A DNA stretch of 20,397 nt from CAWBNS01 sp964445105 (GCA_964445105.1 CAYUJS010000035.1:1-20397), one strand, 5' to 3'. Shown: positions 7,052 to 15,530, counted from the stretch's first letter. Notes: a model not told the origin generated them from the sequence alone. Made by a program: numbers and translations.

Positions 7052-9613
7052 ATGACACAAAAACCGCTGCGGTATGACCACAAGGTAATAGAAAAAAAAT
7101 GGCAAGCTTATTGGAGCGAGCATAAAACGTTTAAAACGGAAAGCATCTCTAAGAAGCCAAAGTATTACGTTTTGGATATGTTTCCCTACCCCTCCGGTTC
7201 AGGGCTGCATGTGGGGCACCCTGTCGGCTACACAGCTACAGACATCGTCGCGCGCTTTAAGCGTTTGAAGGGCTTCAACGTGCTCCACCCCATGGGCTGG
7301 GATAGTTTTGGGCTGCCGGCTGAGCAGTACGCGATTCGCACGGGCACCCATCCTGCCGAAACCACGCAAAAAAACATCGATAACTTTCGTCGACAACTTC
7401 AGGCCTTAGGCTTTAGTTACGATTGGGATCGCGAACTGGCAACCAGCGAAGCCACCTACTATAAATGGACCCAATGGATCTTCACCAAACTATATGAGCG
7501 CGGCCTTGCCTACGAAGCCGAAGCGTCGGTGAATTACTGCCCGGCTCTGGGTACGGTTTTGGCAAACGAAGAGGTCGAGGATGGTAAATCAAAAGAGGGC
7601 GGCTTCCCTATTGTGCGTAAACCACTTAAACAGTGGGTCCTAAAAATTACGGCCTATGCCGATCGCCTTTTAAAAGATCTGGATCTTCTCGATTGGCCTG
7701 AGGGGCTAAAAAAACTGCAAGTTAACTGGATCGGGCGCAGTGAAGGAGCCCAGGTAGAGTTTGTCGAACCTAGCACCAATGAGCGTATTTCCATCTTCAC
7801 CACCAATCCAGAAACGCTTTTTGGTTGTACCTATTTAACGCTTGCGCCTGAGCATCCCCTGGTGAAACAGATCACCACGCCGAGCCAGCAGACCGAAATG
7901 GAGGCCTACTTGGCGCAAGCAGCTTCTAAGAGCGATCTAGACCGCACCGATTTGGCCAAAGATAAATCGGGCTGCTTTACCGGTGCTTATGCAATCAATC
8001 CGGTCAGCAAGGAGCAGCTTCCGATCTGGGTGGCGGACTATGTGCTGATGAATTACGGCACTGGCGCTGTAATGGGTGTTCCGTTACACGATGATAGAGA
8101 TTTTGAGTTTGCGAAAAAATTTAGCTTGCCTTCTGTAGCGGTGATCGATCCTCAAGATGCGGTTTCTTGTGAAGAGCGCCAAAAGATTTTGGAGGGAGAG
8201 CTATGCTGGACGGGGGAAGGTGTCCTTTGCAATAGCACTGCTGGAGAGCTCTCGCTCGATGGGCTCGATCGACAAGAGGCGCGTAAAAAAATCACCGCCT
8301 GGCTGGAATCCAGCGGGCTTGGCAAAGCAACGGTGCACTACAAGCTGAGAGATTGGCTTTTCTCGCGCCAGCGGTATTGGGGAGAGCCAATTCCTATTTT
8401 AACCTTTGAAGATGGCTCAAAACGCATGTTAGGGCTAGATGAGCTGCCGTTGATGCCTCCTCAGGTTGAAGATTACAAGCCCTCAGGTGACGGGCAGAGT
8501 CCGTTGGCAAAAGCTAAGGATTGGGTAGAAACCATAGATGGTAAAACGGGCCTGCCCGCGCGACGCCAAACGCATACCATGCCTCAGTGGGCGGGTTCTT
8601 GCTGGTACTATCTGCGGTTTTGCGACCCCCATAACGATCTACAAGCGTGGGATCCGGAAATTGAAAAATATTGGATGCCGGTGGACCTATATGTGGGCGG
8701 GGCGGAGCATGCTGTGCTGCACCTGCTGTATAGCCGTTTTTGGCATAAGGTCCTTTACGATTGCGGGCTGGTGTCTACGCTAGAGCCCTTTCAAAGTTTG
8801 CGCAACCAAGGGTTGATTGCGGCCAATTCGTATAAGGATGCCAACGGCCTTTACGTAGACGTGGAGCAGGTCCAGGAAAAAAACGGGCGTTTTTTTCACA
8901 AAAATAGCGGTGACCAGCTTGAGATGCAGGTTGAAAAAATGTCCAAATCTAAGCTTAACGGGGTGAGCCCGGACGAGATTATCGAAGAGTTTGGAGCTGA
9001 TGCTTTGCGCCTTTACGAGATGTTTATGGGTCCGCTTGACAAAGAAAAAATTTGGAATACGGATGCCGTGAGCGGCTGCAAGCGCTTTCTTAATCGGTTT
9101 TTTGACATGGCGATGTCAGAGAAAGTTTGCGATGAAGAGAGCAAGGAAGCAAATCGGCTCGGGCATCGATTGATTCATGGTGTGGAAAAAGATGTCGAAG
9201 CGCTGCAATTTAACACGGCGATTGCCAAAATGATGGAGTTTATCAATGACTTCACCAAACTGGATAAATATCCAAAAAATGTCCTGCAGATGGCTATACA
9301 AGCGCTTTCTCCTTTTGCGCCCCATGTGGCGGAAGAGTTGTGGGAAGCCCTGCAAGGCGCAGGGGAGCTAAGCTACCACCCATGGCCTCTGGTGGATCTT
9401 AACTACCTTCACGAAGAGCGCATGACCTACGTGGTGCAGGTTAACGGCAAAGTGCGTGGCCGCATGGAGATGGATCGCGATCTCAGCCAAGAACAGGTGC
9501 TAGCGGTAGCGCAAGCGGATGCTATGGTAGCCCGCTATTTGGATGGCAAAGAGGTACAAAAGCTTGTGTTTGTGCCCAATCGCTTGCTGAACATTGTGGT
9601 CGGGGAGCGCTGA
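7052..9613 (+). CDS. leuS: Leucyl-tRNA synthetase
   Basis: This 853-aa class I synthetase joins leucine to tRNA(Leu) with ATP. The catalytic HIGH motif is HVGH (53-56) in MFPYPSGSGLHVGHPVGYTA, and KMSKS lies at 629-633. The CP1 editing domain is present, with TTNPETLFGCTY (250-261) and GTGAVMGVPLHDDRDFEFA. The usual Thr-rich editing peptide is TTRPDT, so an Arg is replaced by Asn at 252 here. The C-terminal tRNA-binding part ends with VVQVNGKVRGRM and a short RLLNIVVG tail. Length matches bacterial LeuRS (about 860). AGGGA stands 3 nt from the ATG. It is monocistronic and converges with the next gene, with a single base between the two stop codons. Confidence 0.97.
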   Translation: MTQKPLRYDHKVIEKKWQAYWSEHKTFKTESISKKPKYYVLDMFPYPSGSGLHVGHPVGYTATDIVARFKRLKGFNVLHPMGWDSFGLPAEQYAIRTGTHPAETTQKNIDNFRRQLQALGFSYDWDRELATSEATYYKWTQWIFTKLYERGLAYEAEASVNYCPALGTVLANEEVEDGKSKEGGFPIVRKPLKQWVLKITAYADRLLKDLDLLDWPEGLKKLQVNWIGRSEGAQVEFVEPSTNERISIFTTNPETLFGCTYLTLAPEHPLVKQITTPSQQTEMEAYLAQAASKSDLDRTDLAKDKSGCFTGAYAINPVSKEQLPIWVADYVLMNYGTGAVMGVPLHDDRDFEFAKKFSLPSVAVIDPQDAVSCEERQKILEGELCWTGEGVLCNSTAGELSLDGLDRQEARKKITAWLESSGLGKATVHYKLRDWLFSRQRYWGEPIPILTFEDGSKRMLGLDELPLMPPQVEDYKPSGDGQSPLAKAKDWVETIDGKTGLPARRQTHTMPQWAGSCWYYLRFCDPHNDLQAWDPEIEKYWMPVDLYVGGAEHAVLHLLYSRFWHKVLYDCGLVSTLEPFQSLRNQGLIAANSYKDANGLYVDVEQVQEKNGRFFHKNSGDQLEMQVEKMSKSKLNGVSPDEIIEEFGADALRLYEMFMGPLDKEKIWNTDAVSGCKRFLNRFFDMAMSEKVCDEESKEANRLGHRLIHGVEKDVEALQFNTAIAKMMEFINDFTKLDKYPKNVLQMAIQALSPFAPHVAEELWEALQGAGELSYHPWPLVDLNYLHEERMTYVVQVNGKVRGRMEMDRDLSQEQVLAVAQADAMVARYLDGKEVQKLVFVPNRLLNIVVGER

Positions 9614-9614
9614 C

Positions 9615-10370
9615 CTATAGCTTTTTCTGGGCGACCAGTGCGAGAAAGAGCGGGAATTCGGCGCGCGCGCGGTTCTCCATCGTTGCGTTAGCTCCTTGGC
9701 TTTTTTTATTAGAGCACCACTCTTCTAACCGGACGATGGCGCAATCGGCAGCAAAGAGCCACTGGAAGTAGCTTTGCAGCGGATGATGGTAAGACCAGGT
9801 GGTTTCGGATTTTTCGCCTTTGGCCGGTTGCATCTGAATGGGTACTTCCATAGGCGAGAGGTATCGGTCTAGGCGGCGGTATTGACATTTTTTCTGCTCG
9901 TCTATGCCCCATGAGGACTGGCGAGGGATTCGAAAGCAAGGGTGGTTGAGTACGAGGATCAGTCGTCCGCCTGGTTTGAGGCAGGCTGAGGCATTTTTCA
10001 GCACGGCAGCGGGGTCTATCACGTTTTGCAGTGCCAGCAGAATAGTCGCGCAATCGAACAGGTGCGGTGGCTGATAGGGAAGCGTGATATCCTGCACAAT
10101 AAACTGGTGTTTCGGATTTTTAGCGTACTCTCGGGCCTGCTCGATGAGGTTGGCGGCGACATCCATGCCCAGGTAGTCGATCTGCTTTGCGAGGTGCCTG
10201 GAGAGTATGCCTTGTCCGCAGGCAAGGTCGATTAGTGATTTTGGCTGGTTTTCGGCGATCAGCTTGAGTAAGTTTGGCAGAATGACTTCGCGGTGGTAGT
10301 AGTGCCCTTCTTGCCCGACGAGTTCGTCATACCAGCGTTTCGATCTAGCCCATGAGGTTTTGTGTTCCAT
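9615..10370 (-). CDS. Class I SAM-dependent methyltransferase
   Basis: This 251-aa protein has a Rossmann-type methyltransferase core. Motif I is SLIDLACGQGILSRHLAK (45-62) and the acidic end of strand 2 is LGMDVAANLIEQARE. The D after strand 3 is in FIVQDITLPY, motif IV is FDCATILLALQNV, and the post-motif is CLKPGGRLILVLNHPCFR. This is the Methyltransf_11/25 type that modifies small molecules, RNA or protein; the substrate cannot be told. The last 80 residues with W and H are distinctive but unrecognised. It ends one base from the leuS stop, tail to tail. No strong ribosome binding site is visible before the ATG at 10370; the start is the only one giving a complete N-terminal helix. Confidence 0.85.
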   Translation of the reverse strand: MEHKTSWARSKRWYDELVGQEGHYYHREVILPNLLKLIAENQPKSLIDLACGQGILSRHLAKQIDYLGMDVAANLIEQAREYAKNPKHQFIVQDITLPYQPPHLFDCATILLALQNVIDPAAVLKNASACLKPGGRLILVLNHPCFRIPRQSSWGIDEQKKCQYRRLDRYLSPMEVPIQMQPAKGEKSETTWSYHHPLQSYFQWLFAADCAIVRLEEWCSNKKSQGANATMENRARAEFPLFLALVAQKKL

Positions 10371-10433
10371 GGGTGCTATTATGTCGGAACGGCAGTTGTC
10401 TGAAAATAGGAATCGTGGGGCACGGGCGATTCC

Positions 10434-10448
10434 CGAAATGTAATTTCG
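10434..10448. promoter_or_regulatory. Short inverted repeat upstream of phr
   Basis: CGAAAT-GTA-ATTTCG is a perfect 6-bp inverted repeat with a 3-nt centre in the gap between two divergent genes. It could be an operator; no T run follows, so it is not a terminator. Confidence 0.25.
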
Positions 10449-10467
10449 AAAAGTTTTATACGGACGG

Positions 10468-10529
10468 CGAAAGTGAAAGCCTTGCTTCTGAGCCCGCCCG
10501 CTCCTTTTTTTTAGCCGGAACTGCTGCGC
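10468..10529 (+). repeat. Partial copy of the dispersed intergenic repeat (copy R5)
   Basis: GAGCCCG, a pyrimidine run, TTTTAGC(C/G)GGAACTGCT reproduces the right end of the 20.3-kb element in the same order, preceded by a shortened AAGCC-TTGCT block. The left half is missing. Confidence 0.45.
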
Positions 10530-10534
10530 GACAA

Positions 10535-10562
10535 CTAGGGATGTTTGTATTTAATCTCCTAG
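10535..10562. promoter_or_regulatory. Imperfect inverted repeat just before phr
   Basis: CTAGGGAT and ATCTCCTAG pair with one bulge across 11 nt. It lies about 42-69 nt upstream of the phr ATG, where a promoter is expected, so it could be an operator or 5'-leader hairpin. Confidence 0.25.
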
Positions 10563-10603
10563 CATGAGTTAATCTCTCTTCCATGCATTTGAGAGGATTT
10601 TCG

Positions 10604-12001
10604 ATGACAGCGATCGTTTGGTTTAAGCAAGATTTACGGCTAGAGGATAACCCAGCCTTAGAAACCGCTATCAAACGCGGGGTGACAATTCCCGTTTACA
10701 TATTGGACCCAACAGAGCCCCTTGGAGGCGCGTCTAAGTGGTGGCTGCACCATTCGTTGGCGAGTCTGGCCGAGGATTTAAAGAAAATCGGGCTGCAGTT
10801 AATTTTGCGCCAGGGAGATCCACAGCACGAGCTTGCTGCGCTGGCACAGGCTGCAGGGGCGACGCATATTTTTTGGAATCGCCGTTACGAGCCTTGGGCC
10901 ATTCAGCAAGATCCCCGGACCGAGTCCGCCCTTATAGGACTAGGCCTAAGGGTGGAAACGTTTAACTCGGCGTTGCTCTATGAACCTTGGACGATTGCCA
11001 ACCAGCAGGGTAAGCCTTTTCAAGTATTTACACCTTTTTGGCGCAGTTGTCTTGCGGACAGGTCGCCGTCAGCTGCCGTCCCGGCCCCTCATAGTGCACG
11101 CGGATATCTAGGCAAAATCGCCTCGAAACAATTGCAAGAGCTAGATTTGCTGCCTCGCATCCCTTGGGATAAAGGGATTGCGCAGGGTTGGCAGCCGGGC
11201 GAAGTTAGTGCGCGTAAACGTCTGCACTCTTTTATAGGGGCTGGTTTAGATGAGTACCCAGAGCTGCGCGATCGTCCGGATAGAAATGGTATTTCGCGGA
11301 TGTCGCCCCATTTGCATTTTGGAGAGATCAGCCCGCGGGTGATCTGGCGTGAGGTATCGAAGAGTTCTTCAGTCGCCTCGGCGGCGTACCTGCGGCAATT
11401 GGGTTGGCGCGAGTTCGCGCACCATTTGCTGTACCATTTCCCGCGCACGCTGGACCAGCCTTTGCGTCAGGAGTTTACTGCATTTCCCTGGGAAGAGCGG
11501 CCGGACTGGCTACGAGCGTGGCAGACAGGCAAGACCGGTTACCCGATTGTCGATGCGGGCATGCGCGAGCTGTGGACAACAGGTTGGATGCATAACCGCG
11601 TGCGCATGATTGTGGGCTCTTTTCTGGTCAAGGATCTAATGCTGCCTTGGCAGGCAGGCGCCAGCTGGTTTTGGGATACGCTGGTGGATGCTGATGGCGC
11701 AAATAACACGCTGGGCTGGCAGTGGATTGCTGGGTGTGGTGCCGATGCAGCCCCTTACTTCCGCATTTTTAACCCGGTTACACAGGGTCAAAAGTTCGAT
11801 CCGCAAGGTTTGTATGTACGGAAATGGGTTCCGGAAATAGCACGATTATCAGACAAATGGATCCATTGTCCGTGGATGGCCCCGACTCCTGAGCTGTGGG
11901 GCGTTGATTATCCCGGCCCCATCGTAGACCATGGCCAAGCGCGTCTCAAAGCATTGGCGGCTTTTTCAGAACTAAAATGTAAAACGAATGTCGTTGACTA
12001 A
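10604..12001 (+). CDS. phr: Deoxyribodipyrimidine photolyase (class I CPD photolyase, cryptochrome/photolyase family)
   Basis: This flavoenzyme repairs UV-induced pyrimidine dimers using blue light. The 465-aa product starts MTAIVWFKQDLRLEDNPAL, the start of the antenna-binding alpha/beta domain (1-130). The FAD-binding helical domain (about 200-455) has RMSPHLHFGEISPR, TGYPIVDAGMRELWTTGWMH with NRVRM, DADGANNTLGWQWIAG and PYFRIFNPVTQGQKFDP. Trp residues at about 306, 357 and 374 suit the electron-transfer chain. I chose the ATG at 10604 because GAGAGGA precedes it; a further in-frame ATG at 10583 would add seven residues. It forms an operon with the rRNA methyltransferase gene, whose ribosome binding site overlaps the phr stop. 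A photolyase is unusual for an obligate intracellular lifestyle but fits an environmental stage. Confidence 0.95.
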   Translation: MTAIVWFKQDLRLEDNPALETAIKRGVTIPVYILDPTEPLGGASKWWLHHSLASLAEDLKKIGLQLILRQGDPQHELAALAQAAGATHIFWNRRYEPWAIQQDPRTESALIGLGLRVETFNSALLYEPWTIANQQGKPFQVFTPFWRSCLADRSPSAAVPAPHSARGYLGKIASKQLQELDLLPRIPWDKGIAQGWQPGEVSARKRLHSFIGAGLDEYPELRDRPDRNGISRMSPHLHFGEISPRVIWREVSKSSSVASAAYLRQLGWREFAHHLLYHFPRTLDQPLRQEFTAFPWEERPDWLRAWQTGKTGYPIVDAGMRELWTTGWMHNRVRMIVGSFLVKDLMLPWQAGASWFWDTLVDADGANNTLGWQWIAGCGADAAPYFRIFNPVTQGQKFDPQGLYVRKWVPEIARLSDKWIHCPWMAPTPELWGVDYPGPIVDHGQARLKALAAFSELKCKTNVVD

Positions 12002-12010
12002 AGGAACGAA

Positions 12011-13171
12011 ATGCAAAAAGTTATCCTGAAACGCGGCAAAGAGAAGGCCCTACGCCTGCGCCATCCTTGGATTTTTTCCGGCGCTGTAGCTTCTGGCGGC
12101 AAAGGCACCAAAGGAGATTTATTGCCTGTGCATGACTGTGAGGGGAAATTCCTTGGCACTGGCTATTTCAACGAAAAATCTTCTATTATCGGGCGTATGG
12201 TCTCATTTGATGAGACGGAGCCTTTGGTAGCGATGGAGCGACATTTAGACCTAGCGCTGGCTCTACGCAAGCAGTTTTTTCACGAGGAGTTGACAAACGG
12301 GTATCGACTGGCCAACGGCGAGGGAGATTTTCTGCCCGGCCTTATTATTGACCGCTATGGCGATACCCTCGTCATGCAGATAGGCACGCTCGGCATGGAC
12401 AGGCTGCGCGGTTGGTGGGTAGATTTATTGCAGGCCAAGCTACAACCGGCGCGTATCTATGAAAAGTCCAACGCGCCCGCACGCCAAGAAGAGGGACTGG
12501 AGGCTGCAGAGGGCTGGCTGGCTGGCGATCCCTTGGATGAGGTGGAAGTTTGTGAGCATGGAATGCGGCTACAGGTGCCGATAGTACATGCCCAAAAGAC
12601 GGGGATGTTTCTTGACCACCGGGAAATGCGGCAGTTGGTTAAAAAGCTGGCGCGGGGGCAAAGCGTGCTAAACTGTTTTGCGTACACAGGCGCTTTCTCT
12701 GTAGCGGCTATGCAGGGGGGCGCACTCGCCGTTACTTCAGTGGATATTTCGCAAAAAGCTCTCTTGCTAGCGGAGCAAAATCTTATGCTCAATGGTTTTT
12801 TTGACCAAAGCTGCCTAGCAATGGATGTGTTTGAGTTTCTTCGCAAAGATTCCTTAGACTACTCGCTCGTCATTCTCGATCCACCGGCGTTTGTGAAAAA
12901 ACGTCACGACGTGGTCGCAGGTTGCAGGGGATATAAAGACATCAACCGCTTAGCTATGCAGAAGATGCCCGCGGGGAGTTTGCTATTGACCTCTTCCTGT
13001 TCACAATTTATAGATGACACGCTTTTTCAGCAGGTGGTGTTCCAGGCAAGTATCGAGGCGGGTCGAGAGGTAAGAATCCTCGATCGGCACCATTTTGCGG
13101 CTGACCACCCAGTTAACTTGGCACACCCTGAGGGAAATTACCTAAAAAGTTTGCTGCTTTACTTGGTTTAG
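12011..13171 (+). CDS. rlmI: Class I SAM-dependent rRNA (cytosine-C5) methyltransferase, RlmI family
   Basis: This 386-aa protein has an N-terminal PUA domain (1-70, with LRLRHPWIFSGAV and LGTGYFN), a connecting domain and a C-terminal methyltransferase domain. Visible motifs are QKTGMFLDHRE (195-205), motif I LNCFAYTGAFSVAA (220-233), DIS at the end of strand 2, motif IV LDPPAFVKKRHD (289-300) and SSCS (328-331). The family modifies 23S rRNA (C1962 in E. coli RlmI); length fits the usual 390-400. AAAGGA overlaps the phr stop codon 9 nt upstream, so the genes are coupled. Residues 271-386 are repeated as a separate open frame at 14412-14762, from a tandem duplication whose left boundary falls exactly at the ATG coding Met271. 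Confidence 0.9.
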   Translation: MQKVILKRGKEKALRLRHPWIFSGAVASGGKGTKGDLLPVHDCEGKFLGTGYFNEKSSIIGRMVSFDETEPLVAMERHLDLALALRKQFFHEELTNGYRLANGEGDFLPGLIIDRYGDTLVMQIGTLGMDRLRGWWVDLLQAKLQPARIYEKSNAPARQEEGLEAAEGWLAGDPLDEVEVCEHGMRLQVPIVHAQKTGMFLDHREMRQLVKKLARGQSVLNCFAYTGAFSVAAMQGGALAVTSVDISQKALLLAEQNLMLNGFFDQSCLAMDVFEFLRKDSLDYSLVILDPPAFVKKRHDVVAGCRGYKDINRLAMQKMPAGSLLLTSSCSQFIDDTLFQQVVFQASIEAGREVRILDRHHFAADHPVNLAHPEGNYLKSLLLYLV

Positions 13172-13353
13172 CTCAAAAACGATCGCCAAACCACGCGTAC
13201 AAGCTAGCTTTGATAGGCTTTTGCGCTGCTTGTTCCTGCTCGCGCCTCTTTCGACAAAACGGGCATGCGGCTCAGATTGGGGCGCGCGCTTTACCTAATA
13301 ACTGCGTGCACAAGCGTGCTACCGGCAGCGAAATTGCTGGAAAAGCACGCATA
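13172..13353. other. Spacer between converging rlmI and gene A copy 1 (duplicated)
   Basis: About 91% identical by eye to 14763-14946. Minus-strand frames contain a short CxxCRKRR-like run, but both copies carry the same in-frame stop and no start, so no gene is called. No clear terminator hairpin with T run. Confidence 0.4.
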
Positions 13354-13803
13354 TTAGGGCGAGGACGGTGTCACGACAGGGCTCACATACCAACTATCAA
13401 AGACTACGGCTTCGGAGCAGGCGCCTACTTCTAGGATAATTTGGTTCCCCCAGCTACCCATTAACTCGTAAGGGATTGCGTCTGTACAATTTTCGCAAAT
13501 TTCCCCAGGCCTAGCGATGATTGGGTGCCACGAGCCGATCCAACAGTTGTGCCCTTGGCCGACAATTCTCAATCCAATGCTGTGGATTCTTTCCTCATCT
13601 TCATTGGGTGAGGAGAGGATCACAGATCCCTCTAGCCCCCAAAGAACTGTTTGATTGTCATTCTCATCAATAAATTCCTCGTTTATGACGTCAAGACAGA
13701 TCCGAAGGACTTTCGCGTTAGGTAATTCACCTCTGAATTCATACTGACCCGGTTTCCTGAAGAAAAGAGAATTGGTTGGGGGCAAGCGGCGAGTGGGGTC
13801 CAT
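13354..13803 (-). CDS. Unknown protein A, copy 1 (149 aa)
   Basis: This product is not recognised. It is rich in strand-like segments: RRLPPTNSLFF, YEFRGELPNA, LRICLDVINEEF, VLWGLEGSVILSS and CWIGSWHPIIARPGE, with CENC near residue 100 and SWYVS at the end. There is no signal peptide or membrane segment, which suggests a small beta-rich soluble domain. The start has AGGAG 6 nt upstream of the ATG. It follows a truncated copy of gene B on the same strand by about 100 bp and converges with rlmI. The paralogue at 14947-15393 shares about 70% of residues, with conserved islands RRLPPTNSLFF, GELPNAK, WGLEGS and CWIGSWHP. It is a candidate effector or partner of B by context only. Confidence 0.65.
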   Translation of the reverse strand: MDPTRRLPPTNSLFFRKPGQYEFRGELPNAKVLRICLDVINEEFIDENDNQTVLWGLEGSVILSSPNEDEERIHSIGLRIVGQGHNCWIGSWHPIIARPGEICENCTDAIPYELMGSWGNQIILEVGACSEAVVFDSWYVSPVVTPSSP

Positions 13804-13905
13804 GTACAGCTCCTATAATGAACAACTATATTATGTATAAGGTTCTGTTATTTGTATATTACTTAACAGCAAGCGAAAAACTATCAAGTGGGTTTGCCCC
13901 TCGCT

Positions 13906-14406
13906 CTAGCTTACTAAGTTACTGTAAGGGGTAGCAGTTTCGGGAATAAACCGTATGTTTTCCGCCAATTGCTGTCCGGATCCAAGCCAAACTTGTCCCT
14001 TAGCAAGCGGATCCGGAAATGAAAATTGATCTGGCACTTTATGGTCAAAATACGTCAGCACCCTTGAATGCGCGCCGTCTGCTTTGCTAACATACTTGTC
14101 CGATTTGCCAAGGGGCATATTCAGCTCCTCCCGGGCTTTGTCTGCCCAAATTTTTGCTATTTGGCCCATTGGGCCTGCGGCGCGTTTAGCTCGACTGGGA
14201 ACGGAGCTATTTGCTTCGACGGACCCTTGGAGAGGGCTTGCGCTGCTTGAGGATCCGAACCTACTGTCGGCAGCGGAACTGTTTGATGCAACGAGCCTGG
14301 ACTTAGGCCTCTCAGACTGATCACTGGCCCCGCCCATAGGCAAACCGGGCGAAGGTGGATTAGATCCCCAAGACCGACTGCCAGGGTTCATATTGCCCGG
14401 GAGCAA
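13906..14406 (-). pseudogene. Truncated copy of gene B (C-terminal part only)
   Basis: The frame corresponds to residues about 350-513 of the intact B at 15531-17096: the Ser/Pro-rich linker, then FDHKVPDQFSFP and an IRFIxET ending. It lacks the PRPP-loop motif region. It begins at the duplication boundary with no ATG of its own (only a TTG, or an ATG a few codons in) and no ribosome binding site. The frame has stayed open, and the tail has diverged (stop after NLVS instead of the RKNAAE tail). About 225 nt of the linker part is nearly identical to B. Confidence 0.8.
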
Positions 14407-14411
14407 AGCAG

Positions 14412-14762
14412 ATGGATGTGTTTGAGTTTCTTCGCAAAGATTCCTTAGATTACTCGCTCGTCATTCTCGACCCACCGGCTTTTGTCAAAAAGCGTCACGA
14501 TGTGGTCGCAGGTTGCAGGGGGTATAAAGACATCAACCGCTTAGCGATGCAAAAGATGCCAGCAGGCAGCTTGTTATTGACCTCTTCTTGTTCGCAATTT
14601 GTAGATGACACGCTTTTTCAACAGGTGGTGTTCCAAGCAAGTATCGAGGCGGGCCGAGAGGTAAGGATCCTCGACCGGCACCACTTTGCGGCCGATCACC
14701 CGGTTAACTTGGCGCATCCTGAGGGAAATTACCTAAAAAGTTTGCTGCTTTACTTGATTTAG
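14412..14762 (+). CDS. Duplicated C-terminal third of the RlmI-family methyltransferase (116 aa)
   Basis: The protein equals residues 271-386 of the rlmI product with only two conservative changes (Ile to Val and the last residue Val to Ile), although 29 of 351 bases differ. It contains motif IV (LDPPAFVKK) and SSCS but lacks PUA and the SAM-binding motif I, so it cannot be a working methyltransferase alone. It starts at an ATG preceded by GGGAG at an 8-nt spacing, which arose from gene B sequence at the junction, so translation is possible. It may be a passive duplication remnant, or a small protein under constraint. Its stop region and downstream spacer match those of rlmI. Confidence 0.7.
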   Translation: MDVFEFLRKDSLDYSLVILDPPAFVKKRHDVVAGCRGYKDINRLAMQKMPAGSLLLTSSCSQFVDDTLFQQVVFQASIEAGREVRILDRHHFAADHPVNLAHPEGNYLKSLLLYLI

Positions 14763-14946
14763 CTCAAAAACGATCGCCAAATCACGCGTGCAAGCTAGCC
14801 TCGATGGGCTTTTGCGCTGCTTGTTCCTGCTTGCGCCTCTTTCGACAAAACTGGCAGGCGGCTCAGATTGGGCCGCGCGCTTTACCCAATAACTGCTTGC
14901 CCAAGCGTGCTACCGGCAGCTGTAGCTTGCTCGAAAAGCACGCATA
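14763..14946. other. Duplicated spacer, copy 2
   Basis: Counterpart of 13172-13353 with about 16 differences and a 2-nt insertion. No gene is seen in it. Confidence 0.4.
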
Positions 14947-15393
14947 TTAGGGTGAGGGCGGCGTCTTGATAGTGCTGACGTACCAACTATTGAAAGTGAT
15001 TCCGTTGGGGTAAGTGCCCACGTCTAGGATAGTTTGGTTGCCCCAGACATCCAATAGCTCGTAGGGGATCTTTTCTGTGCAATTTTCGCAAACGCCAGGC
15101 CTAGCCATGATTGGGTGCCAAGAGCCGATCCAACAGCTATCTCCTTGACTCAAAACTTTCAATGCAATGCTATGGATTTTTTCTTCGGTGGGCGACGAGA
15201 GTACCATGGATCCTTCTAGCCCCCAGAGGGCGATAGCATTATCTTCTTCATCGATAAATTCTTCGTGCATGATGTCAAGGCAGATCCGTAGGGTTTTTGC
15301 ATTGGGCAATTCACCGCTGAATTCGTACCGGCCTGGCTGGGTAAAGAAAAGAGAATTGGTTGGTGGCAGACGGCGGGCGGGGCTCATGCTCAA
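14947..15393 (-). CDS. Unknown protein A, copy 2 (148 aa)
   Basis: This paralogue of the gene at 13354-13803 shares the same layout: RRLPPTNSLFF near the start, YEFSGELPNA, LRICLDIMHEEFIDEED, LWGLEGSMVLSSP, CWIGSWHPIMARPG, CENC and SWYVS. About 40 of 145 aligned positions differ. One short gap lies after LSSP and another near PGV. AGGAG stands 6 nt before the ATG. It follows intact gene B by 137 bp on the same strand, so B and A2 may form an operon, though the spacer leaves room for a separate promoter. No known domain is recognised; probably a beta-rich soluble protein. Confidence 0.65.
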   Translation of the reverse strand: MSMSPARRLPPTNSLFFTQPGRYEFSGELPNAKTLRICLDIMHEEFIDEEDNAIALWGLEGSMVLSSPTEEKIHSIALKVLSQGDSCWIGSWHPIMARPGVCENCTEKIPYELLDVWGNQTILDVGTYPNGITFNSWYVSTIKTPPSP

Positions 15394-15530
15394 CTCCTAG
15401 TTGATGGATATACGTTAAAAATATTGTTCACTTTATGGATGCTGCTTGTAGGTGGATAAACATAATGTAATTGCGCTTCATTTAGGGCGGGTAGTGCCTG
15501 GAGCAAAAAAAGCTTACCCCAAAACCATTC

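Larger units (their letters stand above)
12821..14410 (+). repeat. Tandem duplication, unit 1
   Basis: It runs from inside rlmI (Met271 codon) through the spacer and gene A copy 1 into the C-terminal part of gene B. Unit 2 is 14412-16053 in the same orientation and order. The boundary shows a short shared AGCA (12817-12820 and 14407-14410). The unit length is about 1590 bp against 1642 bp, the difference being mainly the A-B spacer, which is not alignable. Confidence 0.9.

Noticed and set aside
12457..12846. 129-codon minus-strand frame inside rlmI
   Set aside because: Antisense shadow of a well-supported gene.
13172..13353. Minus-strand CxxCRKRR-like peptide in the duplicated spacer
   Set aside because: Both copies share an in-frame stop just before it, and neither has a start; conservation is explained by the duplication.
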